Source: Bacillota bacterium (GTDB taxonomy: Bacteria; Bacillota; Clostridia; Acetivibrionales; DTU013). Taken from it: DNA of 22,087 bases. Positions within the stretch are counted from its first letter, which is position 1. Each line of letters begins with the position of its first letter. Position numbers and translations under genes: made by a program. This document shows, in pieces, positions 1 through 7,809 of the stretch. Location of the stretch: contig JAEYRF010000086.1 of the NCBI GenBank assembly GCA_023409615.1, positions 1 through 22,087 on the forward strand. The letters are read 5' to 3'. A model generated the notes under the pieces. It was not told the DNA's origin. It saw only the letters and a list, made by a program, of their open reading frames with translations, and made no database searches.

Positions 1-608
1 GTGGGGATACACTTGTAATTGAAGTTACACTTATGGAGGGCAGCGGGAAGCTGGAGCTGACAGGACAACTGGGAGATGTGATGAAGGAGTCGGCTAAAGC
101 TGCTGTAAGCTTTATCCGCTCAAGAACAGAGCAGTTGAATATTGATAAGGACTTTCACAGTAAGTTTGATATACACATTCATGTACCGGAAGGGGCAATA
201 CCAAAGGATGGGCCGTCAGCAGGGATCACTCTTGCGACAGCAATGATTTCTGCGCTTACAGGCCAGGCTGTGAAAAAGAATGTGGCAATGACAGGGGAGA
301 TTACACTCAGAGGAAGGGTGCTTCCCATCGGTGGACTTAAAGAAAAGGTACTCGCGGCCCATAGAGCAGGTATCGATACAGTAATTGTTCCAATTGAGAA
401 CAGAAAGGATATCGATGAGATACCGGAAAACGTAAGAAGCCAGATTAAGTTTGTCTTTGCTGCGGACATGGATACGGTTGTAAAGACTGCACTGGCTGAA
501 CCGATTTTGAAGGATAGTGTGGACGAGATTTCTGCTGTGAATGATGCTGGAATTATCGGGGCGGGAACTGATGCAGTGCCGGAACATGATCACGCTCATC
601 AGATGTAA
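1..608 (+). CDS. lon: ATP-dependent Lon protease, C-terminal proteolytic domain (5' partial)
   Basis: This is the 3' end of a lon gene; the reading frame is open to the left edge (first complete codon at position 3). Lon is a cytosolic AAA+ serine protease that degrades misfolded and regulatory proteins. Visible here is the S16 proteolytic domain: the conserved run around MEGSGKLELTGQLGDVMKES, the catalytic serine in PKDGPSAG (about nt 202-225), and the catalytic lysine in GGLKEKVLAAHRAG (about nt 331-372), giving the Ser-Lys dyad. The ATG at 33 is internal and not the start. After the usual end of the family there is a short acidic/His tail (DAVPEHDHAHQM). The gene that often follows lon in Bacillota (engB/ysxC) is absent; an intrinsic terminator follows at 633. 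Identity is certain; the N-terminal and ATPase parts lie outside the window. Confidence 0.97.
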   Translation, partial: GDTLVIEVTLMEGSGKLELTGQLGDVMKESAKAAVSFIRSRTEQLNIDKDFHSKFDIHIHVPEGAIPKDGPSAGITLATAMISALTGQAVKKNVAMTGEITLRGRVLPIGGLKEKVLAAHRAGIDTVIVPIENRKDIDEIPENVRSQIKFVFAADMDTVVKTALAEPILKDSVDEISAVNDAGIIGAGTDAVPEHDHAHQM

Positions 609-632
609 CGACCATGCAGTGGTAAGATATTT

Positions 633-669
633 AACGGTTCTTCTTAATACTGAAGAGCCGTTTTCTTTT
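633..669 (+). terminator. Intrinsic terminator of lon
   Basis: An 11-bp stem (AACGGTTCTTC / GAAGAGCCGTT, one G-U pair) with an 8-nt loop is followed by TTCTTTT. It lies 24 nt after the lon stop codon and should end the lon transcript. Confidence 0.85.
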
Positions 670-671
670 GC

Positions 672-702
672 CGGAAACAGTAGAATCTGTGTCCTGTTTC
701 CG
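672..702. other. Perfect 9-bp hairpin without T-tract
   Basis: CGGAAACAG and CTGTTTCCG form a perfect inverted repeat around a 13-nt spacer, directly behind the lon terminator. There is no T-run on either side, so it is not a standard terminator. It could be an operator or 5'-leader hairpin for the membrane protein gene starting at 847. The rest of 609-846 is AT-rich and shows no gene. Confidence 0.45.
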
Positions 703-846
703 AATATACTACATGATTTCCAAAAAATTAAAAAAAAATATCGGAAATGAAGGAATTACAGTATTTAATATCGAATTATGTCTTTAGCTGTTTTATGGGC
801 TTATGAGAAATACTCCTATAATCCAGAAAGTAGCAGGAGGTGTATA

Positions 847-1776
847 ATGGACATATATGCTGTCGCTGTTTTGTCTGCGATTGTATTTAGTGGTGTAATA
901 ATGTTCCTTATATTTTATCGTATGAAGGTGCTTAATTCGAAAACTCTGGTATCTATTGTGATTGCATCTCTTATTTCTGCATTAGCTCTGCCGGGGATAT
1001 TTTATCTGATATCTTCCTATCAGAAGCTTAAAATGAAGCCATCAACACTGCTAATTGCTACATTGATATCACTTGTGGCATATATTATTCTTGTCTTCAT
1101 AATGAGCCTGATAACATCCTACATCATTTCCAGAATATCTGTAAAGCCAAAGAAGACAAACGATCTTGCGACAGGTTCTGTAAATGCCGAGGAAACAGCG
1201 GCTGCCGGTATAGAGCAGGGTGAAAATTATCTGGAGCAGATTTTTGTTAATTTCATCGGCGATAATGGTAATAATTCTCAGGTTAGTGAAGATAGTAAAG
1301 AAATACTTGATAATAATGAAGAAATTGACACGAATAGTGAAGAAATTGATATAAATAGTAAAGAAATCGACACAAATAGCATAAGTATTGACTCAAATAA
1401 TGGTGAAAACATGACAGCAGATGAAAATAACTTCGAGAAAGCTGTTGACAGTGCCGAAAATATTGATAAAATGGGTATAGAAAATACATTACATGATAGC
1501 GATAGTCTTACAATTGATGAGTGTATTGAAGAAGCATTCAGGCTAAAGGGACTAAACGATTCTGAGGGCGCGATTATTTATTATATGTATGCTCTCGATA
1601 AAAAACCTAAAAAAGACCTTACCTTCTGGATAATACTTGACATATGTGTTATGTACAAGTCTCTTGGCCAGCAGGAGCTGGCACTTGATATATTGAACAG
1701 CTACTATGATATTTATAGCGACATCATGAATATTTCCGTTAAAGAGGAGATTGAGGCTAATTTATTAAATATATAG
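847..1776 (+). CDS. Membrane protein with three N-terminal helices, Asn/Glu/Ile repeat and TPR-like C-terminus
   Basis: A 309-aa protein of unknown function. The ATG at 847 is chosen because AGGAGG ends 6 nt upstream (835-840); the in-frame ATG at 778 has no ribosome binding site. Residues about 4-24, 33-57 and 66-95 are hydrophobic and should span the membrane. A basic stretch follows (VKPKKTN) and then a long polar, acidic linker. Residues 151-185 are built from five copies of a 7-residue unit of the kind EEIDTNS. The C-terminal ~85 residues (from about DECIEEAFRLKG) are amphipathic helices resembling tetratricopeptide repeats, which usually mediate protein contacts. The membrane topology is a prediction. 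The gene is 50 nt upstream of the PRC-barrel gene and is probably co-transcribed with it. I do not recognise the family as a whole. Confidence 0.8.
   Translation: MDIYAVAVLSAIVFSGVIMFLIFYRMKVLNSKTLVSIVIASLISALALPGIFYLISSYQKLKMKPSTLLIATLISLVAYIILVFIMSLITSYIISRISVKPKKTNDLATGSVNAEETAAAGIEQGENYLEQIFVNFIGDNGNNSQVSEDSKEILDNNEEIDTNSEEIDINSKEIDTNSISIDSNNGENMTADENNFEKAVDSAENIDKMGIENTLHDSDSLTIDECIEEAFRLKGLNDSEGAIIYYMYALDKKPKKDLTFWIILDICVMYKSLGQQELALDILNSYYDIYSDIMNISVKEEIEANLLNI
1297..1401 (+). repeat. In-frame 21-bp tandem repeat, five degenerate copies
   Basis: Units start at 1297, 1318, 1339, 1360 and 1381. The clearest are GAAGAAATTGACACGAATAG(T) and the next two copies, which differ at a few bases. 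The period is a multiple of three, so copy-number changes would add or remove seven residues (E/K-E-I-D-x-N-S) without a frameshift. The array sits in the polar linker of the membrane protein. Confidence 0.85.
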
Positions 1777-1826
1777 GATCGATGGACAGTATGGCACTGC
1801 ATGATATGAAGGAGGGTATTTCTAAA

Positions 1827-2738
1827 ATGAAAAAAACTCAAAAAATACTTGGATTACCTATAATCAGTATTTCCGACGGACTTGAGGTCGGTAGGGTTAA
1901 GAGTATCATCATAAACGCTGATCGGGGAGCCATTGACTACATCGTAGTGGATAGCGGCATACAGATTTTCAGTGCCAGAGTTATTCCCACTGAGGATGTT
2001 CTGGGCATAGGCGAATATGCGCTTACCATTGAGAATGAAGGCGTGATTACCGATATCAGCAGAATTCCAGCTGCAATACAGCTTCTCCAAAATGATATAA
2101 GAGTTAAGGGAACCAAGGTTCTCACAAAAAAAGGTAGACTGATAGGTGAAATAGGAGATATCTATATAGATGACAATAGTGAATGTAAAATCACAGGGTT
2201 GGAATTTATTGCGGATATAACGCAAAAGCAGCTTAAGCTCATCCCGCGTGAAACTGTAATCACTTTTGGGAAAAACCTTACTGTTGTGAAGGAAGATATT
2301 GAGGTTTCATTGCTTGATACTCCTGCACAGCTCGGTTCGGATGCCGGATTTGATGATTTAGAAAAAAAAAATGACCCATTTTCAGTAGAAGCTGGAAATA
2401 TAACATACGCTGATAATGCGGCGACCTTCGACACATACCAGAGCAATGATTTTGCACAAGCGCCGGGTGATTCGGCTCAGGTAGCTGCAGAAGATTTATA
2501 TTCCGGGGACGTGGTTGTATCTGAACAACCATCTGTGCAGGATAACAATGACAGTGCGTCAGTGCTCTTTGAGCAGAGGCAAAGACAGTACCTTAAGGGC
2601 AGGTACGCAACCAGGACGATCACAGATAATATGGGTAATATAATTATCAGTGAGGGAATGGTTATCGATGACTCAGTAATCGATGAGGCTAAATCCAAAG
2701 ATAAGCTCATCGAACTGGTTATGAACAATAAGTCGTAA
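1827..2738 (+). CDS. PRC-barrel domain protein (two barrels)
   Basis: A 303-aa soluble protein. The ATG at 1827 is preferred: AAGGAGGG lies 10 nt upstream (1809-1816), whereas the in-frame ATG at 1782 has no such site. Two PRC-barrel units are visible. The first is around residues 5-75 (LPIISISDGLEVGRVKSII, then AIDYIVVDSG). The second is around 92-160 (GTKVLTKKGRLIGEIGDIYI, then ITGLEFI). PRC barrels are small beta-barrels found in RNA-processing and photosynthetic proteins and in several Bacillota proteins of unknown role. A polar, low-complexity linker (about 165-250) leads to a conserved-looking C-terminal module (TRTITDNMGNIIISEGMVID), a pattern reminiscent of RNA-polymerase-like hammerhead strands; that similarity is only by eye. 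No signal peptide or membrane segment. Function unknown; followed by a strong terminator. Confidence 0.85.
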   Translation: MKKTQKILGLPIISISDGLEVGRVKSIIINADRGAIDYIVVDSGIQIFSARVIPTEDVLGIGEYALTIENEGVITDISRIPAAIQLLQNDIRVKGTKVLTKKGRLIGEIGDIYIDDNSECKITGLEFIADITQKQLKLIPRETVITFGKNLTVVKEDIEVSLLDTPAQLGSDAGFDDLEKKNDPFSVEAGNITYADNAATFDTYQSNDFAQAPGDSAQVAAEDLYSGDVVVSEQPSVQDNNDSASVLFEQRQRQYLKGRYATRTITDNMGNIIISEGMVIDDSVIDEAKSKDKLIELVMNNKS

Positions 2739-2754
2739 TGGAATATTGATAATT

Positions 2755-2790
2755 AAAAAGTATAAAGTACAGAGTGCTTTATACTTTTTT
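2755..2790 (+). terminator. Intrinsic terminator after the PRC-barrel gene
   Basis: A perfect 13-bp stem (AAAAAGTATAAAG / CTTTATACTTTTT) with a 9-nt loop ends in a T-run. The A-run on the 5' side makes it potentially active in both directions, but only plus-strand genes lie upstream. Confidence 0.92.
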
Positions 2791-2845
2791 AATAGTTACC
2801 GGTTGGATTATTAAAAACCAATGAAAAAATATGGAGTTGCATATT

Positions 2846-4177
2846 GTGGCTAAGAATCGCAGAACACCGTTGATTTTCTTGCTTATAATGGTTCAAAGTG
2901 CGCTGGCAATAACTGCAGGAGTAGTTGTTTTATTCAGTTTGTCTGCTAAGAATGTACCTCCGAATGTGAATTGCGGAGGAATAGATATAGGCGGCATGTC
3001 TTATTATGAAGCCGCCGGAGCAATAGAGTCTGAGTATTCTGAGAAATTTCAATCAAATACGCTGAAACTGAAAGTGGAAGGCGGTATAACACGAGAGATT
3101 CCATTTTCACAAATTGAGGCTGCTGTAGATGGGAACGCCACAGTAGCTTCATTGCAGACCATCAAGGGGATCAGAGACATCCCGAATCTTCTGCAGATTT
3201 ATTTTGGCGATTCGGGTAGGGAAATTACTCCGGTTATAAAGTTTAATGAAAGCAAGCTGAGGATGGCGCTCGTTGAACTATCCGATGCAATCAATATCGA
3301 ACCTGTAGGTGCGCAGATCAGTTATTCGACTGGCACTGTAGAGAAAATTCCCGATACAGCAGGTGTATCGTTAAATGTCACAAATGCTGTGGATATCATT
3401 AAACAGAAGTTTTCAGCAGATCCGTTTGAAGAAATTTTACTGGACAGCAGCAATAGCTATGTGCTGCAGCCTGTGAATGCTGATGTCACAATGAAGGATT
3501 ATGATGAAATACAACAGGTTTTAGCTGAATGTACTACTACAGTAATCCATGAGGAACTTTCTGAAGACGTCCGATTCGCTGCAGAAGCTATTAATGGTAT
3601 TATACTGCCTGCAACACTCGAGGGCAGCGATCCTCAGGAGTTTTCGTTTGTAAAATATCTTGAGAAAATGCAAGCTAGCTTTGAAAATGACAGTGAAGGC
3701 TATGATCAGGTTGCGTCAACGCTTTATGCGGCGCTGCTATCGGCGGGGATTCCCAGAGAATCCATCATCAGAATGCCACACGAACTGGCAGTAGATTATG
3801 TTGAACCTGGTCTGGATGCATGGATATCGGGCGATGCAGGTGATCTAAAATTCACAAGTCCATTCAGCCATAAAATTGGAATATTCACAGAGATAAGGGA
3901 TGGAAGGATAACTGTTGCTATTGCCGGAAGCATGAATGATAAGAATGAAGACTATAAAATCACTACAGAGGTCGTCCAACGCTTCAAACCGTCTGTTGTT
4001 TATGTGGAAAACAAAAACTTGAACCCTGGAGAAAAGATTATTTTGAACCCGGGGAAGGAAGGCGTAATGGTAAACGTCTACAGGAATAACGAATTAATCA
4101 GCACAGATGAGTACAAGGCTGAAAAATCAATTGTTCAAATTGCACCTAATGTAAACTGGGAGCAGGATAGCAAATAA
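2846..4177 (+). CDS. VanW/YoaR-like membrane-anchored cell-envelope protein, divergent
   Basis: A 443-aa protein. The GTG at 2846 is preferred because GGAG (2833-2836) lies 9 nt upstream; the in-frame ATG at 2831 overlaps that site and lacks its own. Residues 8-32 form one signal anchor, so the bulk should lie outside the membrane. Residues about 43-200 fit the putative peptidoglycan-binding domain that precedes VanW (start VNCGGIDIGGMSYYEA). Residues about 235-355 match VanW: EAINGIILP, QVASTLYAALLSAGI, YVEPGLDAWI and GDLKF are in the expected order. The C-terminal part (VVYVENKNLNPGEK onward) resembles the G5-like tail of such proteins. VanW domains normally carry a GGGVCQVS motif; here the same place reads EGYDQVAS, so the cysteine is replaced by Asp287. 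Role is probably envelope-related; any catalytic role is doubtful. It converges on mecA with one base between stop codons. Confidence 0.82.
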   Translation: MAKNRRTPLIFLLIMVQSALAITAGVVVLFSLSAKNVPPNVNCGGIDIGGMSYYEAAGAIESEYSEKFQSNTLKLKVEGGITREIPFSQIEAAVDGNATVASLQTIKGIRDIPNLLQIYFGDSGREITPVIKFNESKLRMALVELSDAINIEPVGAQISYSTGTVEKIPDTAGVSLNVTNAVDIIKQKFSADPFEEILLDSSNSYVLQPVNADVTMKDYDEIQQVLAECTTTVIHEELSEDVRFAAEAINGIILPATLEGSDPQEFSFVKYLEKMQASFENDSEGYDQVASTLYAALLSAGIPRESIIRMPHELAVDYVEPGLDAWISGDAGDLKFTSPFSHKIGIFTEIRDGRITVAIAGSMNDKNEDYKITTEVVQRFKPSVVYVENKNLNPGEKIILNPGKEGVMVNVYRNNELISTDEYKAEKSIVQIAPNVNWEQDSK

Positions 4178-4178
4178 C

Positions 4179-4805
4179 TTAATAAAATCTTTTCAAAATT
4201 TCTAAAGCATTACTCTCAATGACTTTATCTCCATATTCATTCAGATAGCCTTCATAGAAATTGGTGTTGGTAATTTTTATTCCGTACTCATTTAATATTA
4301 GTTCAAATAATTTTATATCGGCAGGAGCCAGACCGCTTCTGGTGAGTGCCAGATAATAGGCATCTCCCTGCTTGTATAGTGTGCTCTCGCCATTGTACAT
4401 GTTTTCCAGCTTAACTGCCAGCGCACATACATCGTTTAGTGTTCTGAAGGAATAGATCATAAGAGGTGAGCAGACCTTGCGTCCTTTTTTCTTGACACGA
4501 AGATCACTCTTCTTCATGCGACTCTTAATATACTTATGAATGGACTCAAATTCACCGTCTTCATCAATTCGGGTTATTGTGATGACAATTCCTTCGTCGG
4601 AGTTAGGAACAGGCTCAATGAGTAACTGAGAATCAGAAAGGCTGAAGCCTAGCTGCTCTTCAGCCTGCTCCATCAGATCCCAGAAAAATTCCTGAGCAGC
4701 GGGAGTGTTGTAATTAAGCGTGTCCAGATTTATATTTTTATCTTCTAAATCATTATTGGACACTGTAACTTTTATGATATTGTCGCTTATTTTCTCTATC
4801 TTCAT
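4179..4805 (-). CDS. mecA: Adaptor protein MecA
   Basis: A 208-aa protein, close to the usual ~218 aa of MecA. MecA is an adaptor that delivers substrates (ComK in Bacillus) to the ClpC ATPase of the ClpCP protease. The N-terminus MKIEKISDNIIKVTVSNNDL is typical of the substrate-binding domain, followed by QEFFWDLMEQAEEQLGF. The C-terminal ClpC-binding domain begins near IYSFRTLNDVCALA and runs through YYLALTRSGL to the stop. The start at 4805 follows GGAG (4811-4814) with 5-nt spacing; a longer in-frame ATG at 4850 has no ribosome binding site. A TATAAT on the minus strand at 4863-4868 could be its -10. The gene is monocistronic and convergent with the VanW-like gene. Family assignment is secure; the substrate here is unknown. 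Confidence 0.92.
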   Translation of the reverse strand: MKIEKISDNIIKVTVSNNDLEDKNINLDTLNYNTPAAQEFFWDLMEQAEEQLGFSLSDSQLLIEPVPNSDEGIVITITRIDEDGEFESIHKYIKSRMKKSDLRVKKKGRKVCSPLMIYSFRTLNDVCALAVKLENMYNGESTLYKQGDAYYLALTRSGLAPADIKLFELILNEYGIKITNTNFYEGYLNEYGDKVIESNALEILKRFY

Positions 4806-4862
4806 ATTTACTCCATTTTTATAACACGAAAGGTGTTTTGGGTTATACATATTACAATTTAT

Positions 4863-4868
4863 ATTATA
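4863..4868 (-). promoter_or_regulatory. Candidate -10 box of mecA
   Basis: TATAAT on the minus strand, which would give a ~50-nt leader before the mecA ATG. No good -35 hexamer is seen at 16-18 bp, so this rests on the -10 alone. Confidence 0.35.
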
Positions 4869-4910
4869 CTGCTTTATACGTAAAAAGAGAAGTGTTTTAC
4901 ATCAAGTGCG

Positions 4911-5184
4911 GAGCTATTGTACAATAACGGAAACAAAAGCTTCATTTGCAAGAGCTATATAGTTCAGCATGCGTTTTTTAACGCAAAGCGTTAAAAAATA
5001 CGCTACATTAATGTAGTGCCTTTTGCATAGCAAAAGCACTTGGCAAGTCGAAACTCGCAAAAATACTTCGGAAAGTTTTGATTTGCAGCATTTTTGCTCA
5101 GACAGTCGACTTGCTTATCCTCGCTCTGACTATATATCTCTAAGCTGCATTTCGCTAAAGCTTCCTAATATTGTACAATAGCTC
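4911..5184. mobile_element. 274-bp non-coding element with 16-bp terminal inverted repeats (MITE-like or structured RNA)
   Basis: The ends are perfect inverted repeats: GAGCTATTGTACAATA at 4911-4926 and its complement at 5169-5184. Pairing continues imperfectly inward (AAGCTTC, then AGAGCTATATAGTTCAG against AGAGATATATAGTCAG on the other strand). Inside are further hairpins. One is GCGTTTTTTAACGC / GCGTTAAAAAATACGC (4970-5003). A second is a 14-bp palindrome CTACATTAATGTAG (5003-5016). A third is GTGCCTTTTGC / GCAAAAGCAC (5016-5039). The last is GCAAGTCGA / TCGACTTGC (5043-5051, 5106-5114), enclosing GCAAAAAT / ATTTTTGC. No ORF of note. It starts 7 nt after the gltS-like stop codon and lies ~105 nt before mecA, filling the 4851-5191 gap. 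It could be a MITE, a transcribed structured RNA, or serve as the operon's terminator. No clear target-site duplication was found. Confidence 0.6.
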
Positions 5185-5191
5185 TTTACAA

Positions 5192-6550
5192 TCATTTTAC
5201 CCTACGCAGATACAGTACGACAGAAAGTATAATGAAGTAAGCGAGCAGCCCAAGCATCGTCAATAGGTATAAGGATGGTCTATTGGTGACGAAGCCTACT
5301 ACTGGTACATTCAGCAGGAGCATAAGTGGGAAGCCGACGAATAGGCCTGCGCCGCTTCCCAGGACAAGATTCCTTCCGGCAGAGGATTCAAGATTCGGAT
5401 CAATTTCCTTTACAAGAGCCAGGCCGGTAGATACTACGCCTGTGAGGTTACCATAGAGAGCAAGCATGTTCTCCAACACATCGGTTTTATATATACGTTT
5501 GCAAACGAATACAATATAGATGACAGTGATGATGCCGCCAATAGTTCCAATGAGAAATGTCGGAATCAGGTACTGTTTCAGAATAGATATTGAAATGGCG
5601 GCTATGGATGCAGTGATCATAAAATCAAAGGCTCCGCCGGATATTCTCTCTAGCAGGAAGTTGCTGGTGTATTCCCGGACTATTACTTTCTTCTTTCTGA
5701 GGGAGTCGTAAATAAAGCGGAACAGGATCGCATACAATGCAGCGATAATAAAGCTAAAGCCCCAGAGCATTGTAGAGAGCGTGTTACCAAAGGTTCCCAG
5801 CGGCGCAAGGATGACAGTCAGACCTTGCAGTGTCAGGTAAGTTGCGAGATAAATAATACCGATTGTGAAGAGCTGGATTGTAAAGCCGTCAACAGATTCG
5901 GCGTCACCAATGTCTTCCTTTTTAATCACACCCTTTACAATATTTTGATCTGGATCTGTTATACTGTGAGACGGTCTGATTTTCTTAACTCTGATAAGAT
6001 AATTCATAAGAGGAATCCCGCCGATACAGGCCCAAAGTAACCCCATTGCTGCCACAGAAAGGCCGATGTTACCACCGTTTGAAAAACCGAGGGCTTCCCA
6101 TGACTTGCCCATTGAGTAAGCCTGGCCTGCACCCTGGCCATAGCCGAGAGGCAGCAGCATCCCGAATACGGGAAAAAGGTCCGGAACAAAGGTGTATGCC
6201 ATCAACAGCGAAAGGCCGAAGCCAATGATGCCCTGTAGTACATAGCCGTTTACAATAAAAATACCTGTATTCACAATATCCTTGTTTTTAGTTGTGTTCC
6301 TATCCTTAAGAGCCAGTGATATGAAGCCTACTGACATCAGGTGGTATATAATTGTTCCCAGATGTTCTGAATCAAACTTTACTAGATTCAGAACCTGTGG
6401 TCCAAGAAGCAGACCTATGAATCCTGCAATAATTGCATTGGGTATAAAAAACTTCTTGAAAAATTTGAAGCTTCTTTTTATATATGTTGCCAGACCTAGA
6501 AATAAAGATATCACAAGTATATCCCAAATATATGCCCAACCCTCACTCAT
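5192..6550 (-). CDS. GltS-type sodium:glutamate symporter family permease
   Basis: A 452-aa polytopic membrane protein with about 10-12 hydrophobic segments. The order of motifs fits the GltS (ESS) family, which imports glutamate with sodium. There is a Gly-rich re-entrant segment GYGQGAGQAYSMG followed by GFSNGGNIGLSVAAMG and IGGIPLMNY. The second half has ALYGNLTGVVSTGLALVKEI and a matching Gly-rich loop (GSGAGLFVGFPLML). The GltS signature is diverged, so the exact substrate (glutamate or another carboxylate/amino acid) is open. GGAGG lies 6 nt before the ATG, and the first 8 nt overlap the end of the acyltransferase gene, implying translational coupling. It is the last gene of the pot operon; placing a glutamate-type importer with a polyamine importer suggests linked nitrogen or stress physiology, which is inference. 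Confidence 0.8.
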   Translation of the reverse strand: MSEGWAYIWDILVISLFLGLATYIKRSFKFFKKFFIPNAIIAGFIGLLLGPQVLNLVKFDSEHLGTIIYHLMSVGFISLALKDRNTTKNKDIVNTGIFIVNGYVLQGIIGFGLSLLMAYTFVPDLFPVFGMLLPLGYGQGAGQAYSMGKSWEALGFSNGGNIGLSVAAMGLLWACIGGIPLMNYLIRVKKIRPSHSITDPDQNIVKGVIKKEDIGDAESVDGFTIQLFTIGIIYLATYLTLQGLTVILAPLGTFGNTLSTMLWGFSFIIAALYAILFRFIYDSLRKKKVIVREYTSNFLLERISGGAFDFMITASIAAISISILKQYLIPTFLIGTIGGIITVIYIVFVCKRIYKTDVLENMLALYGNLTGVVSTGLALVKEIDPNLESSAGRNLVLGSGAGLFVGFPLMLLLNVPVVGFVTNRPSLYLLTMLGLLAYFIILSVVLYLRRVK

Positions 6551-7763
6551 AAGTAACCTCCAGTGTTTTTATTTTGATTTCGTCCATTGCTTTAGCAAAT
6601 TTATACGCGCACATTTTGCCATTAGCTAAATGGAATCTATAAATGATTTTATTAAAGCTAAACTCAAGCTGATTATTGAATTGAACGTTTATGCCTGACA
6701 AATCGCGCAGCGGAAAGGTCAGTTGCTCATTGTTCCAATTAACATAAACCAGCACTTTTGGATACAAATCTATTTTACCCTCCGGTGTCACCTTGCTTAG
6801 TTTGCCGGTTTTTCCGCCGGTACGCATAATGACATGAGACTCACTCACGATAGACCTTGGTGAATCGGAGTTCATACTATCTTCAATACTCTTTTTAAGT
6901 TGTTCAACCTGCCACAGGTTCCAGTCTCTGGCATTGTCGAAATATAATTTACCACTGTCGCGTTCAAAATAACCATAAGTATTGTATTTGACCTGATAGC
7001 CGCATTTTTCGCAACCGAACAGGTCACCTGAGGATTTCATACTGTCTATGCTGTTGCATTCGGGACAGGTAAAGAGGAAACGCTCAAGAAGCTCTGCCTT
7101 ATTTTTACCCTTATATCGGCTCATGTGAATTCGCTGGTACTCATATTCATCATGCTGAACGCTGTCGGTAATGATGTCGAATATCTTGTCTGTGGTGAGG
7201 GCCTTTATTTCCTGAGGATTCAGTACTTTGGAAAGCTCCATTACCAGAGGGCCTCTCCTTGTGGATACTGACCACCTTGGCATTGTGAGGCATGCACCTT
7301 TGAACAGGACAGTTACAACCGGAAGACCCAGTGATTTAATCAGCTTGGCTGTGGGAGGGAGAAGCGGTAACGTTTTCCCATCCCAATTTCGCCTGCCCTC
7401 AGGGAATATGCCAATAATGCCTTTGTTTTTTACCACCTCGAGAATACCTCGGATTGATCCGGGATCTGAGATGCGCTTTGACTTTGGGATTGCCCCCACA
7501 AGCTTGAGCAGCTGTTTAAGCACAGGACTTCTAAAATATGCATCAGAGGCTACAAAATATACCGGTTTTGGAAAGCAAATTGATAGAAGAAACGGATCCC
7601 AAAAGTTGGTATGGTTGGCCAATACGATATAAGGAGGCTTTATGTCTCTGAGTATATCTGCGTTGATAATACTGTAATTAAACAGCAGCTTCAAATAACC
7701 TCTGAACAGCAGCTTCAGAAATTTATTCAAAAGCATACCGGCTTTATATTTTCTGGCTGACAT
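6543..7763 (-). CDS. 1-acyl-glycerol-3-phosphate acyltransferase (PlsC-like) with C-terminal zinc ribbon
   Basis: A 406-aa protein. The ATG at 7763 has AGGAGA 6-7 nt upstream; longer in-frame starts (7793, 7886) lack a site and the longest overlaps potD. The PlsC/LPLAT fold is clear in the first ~200 residues: the acceptor-site HX4D motif is NHTNFWDP (His51, Asp56) and the FPEGRR motif is at 120-125. Such enzymes transfer an acyl chain to the sn-2 position of lysophosphatidate at the inner membrane face. Unlike ordinary PlsC (~200-250 aa), it continues with a zinc ribbon (CPEC at 233-236, CEKC at 251-254) and a C-terminal beta-rich segment of unknown role. There is no classical long transmembrane segment; a basic/hydrophobic start (KFLKLLFRGYLKLLF) may associate with the membrane. 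It is 46 nt after potD and overlaps the permease gene, so it belongs to the pot operon. The acyl acceptor is not certain. Confidence 0.85.
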   Translation of the reverse strand: MSARKYKAGMLLNKFLKLLFRGYLKLLFNYSIINADILRDIKPPYIVLANHTNFWDPFLLSICFPKPVYFVASDAYFRSPVLKQLLKLVGAIPKSKRISDPGSIRGILEVVKNKGIIGIFPEGRRNWDGKTLPLLPPTAKLIKSLGLPVVTVLFKGACLTMPRWSVSTRRGPLVMELSKVLNPQEIKALTTDKIFDIITDSVQHDEYEYQRIHMSRYKGKNKAELLERFLFTCPECNSIDSMKSSGDLFGCEKCGYQVKYNTYGYFERDSGKLYFDNARDWNLWQVEQLKKSIEDSMNSDSPRSIVSESHVIMRTGGKTGKLSKVTPEGKIDLYPKVLVYVNWNNEQLTFPLRDLSGINVQFNNQLEFSFNKIIYRFHLANGKMCAYKFAKAMDEIKIKTLEVTYE

Positions 7764-7809
7764 AGGTGCTCTCCTGTTATTGTCATTGTCCATTATCAGG
7801 AAGCCTTTG

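Noticed and set aside
541..750. Short plus-strand ORF overlapping the lon 3' end
   Set aside because: It lies in another frame over lon and its terminator, with no ribosome binding site and no family resemblance.
1283..1489. Minus-strand ORF rich in Tyr/Leu/Phe
   Set aside because: It is the mirror of the tandem-repeat region of the membrane protein gene; the repetitive composition is a by-product.
4911..5184. CRISPR array or tRNA-like cluster
   Set aside because: The repeats are inverted, not direct with spacers, and no tRNA cloverleaf with T-loop or anticodon arms can be drawn.
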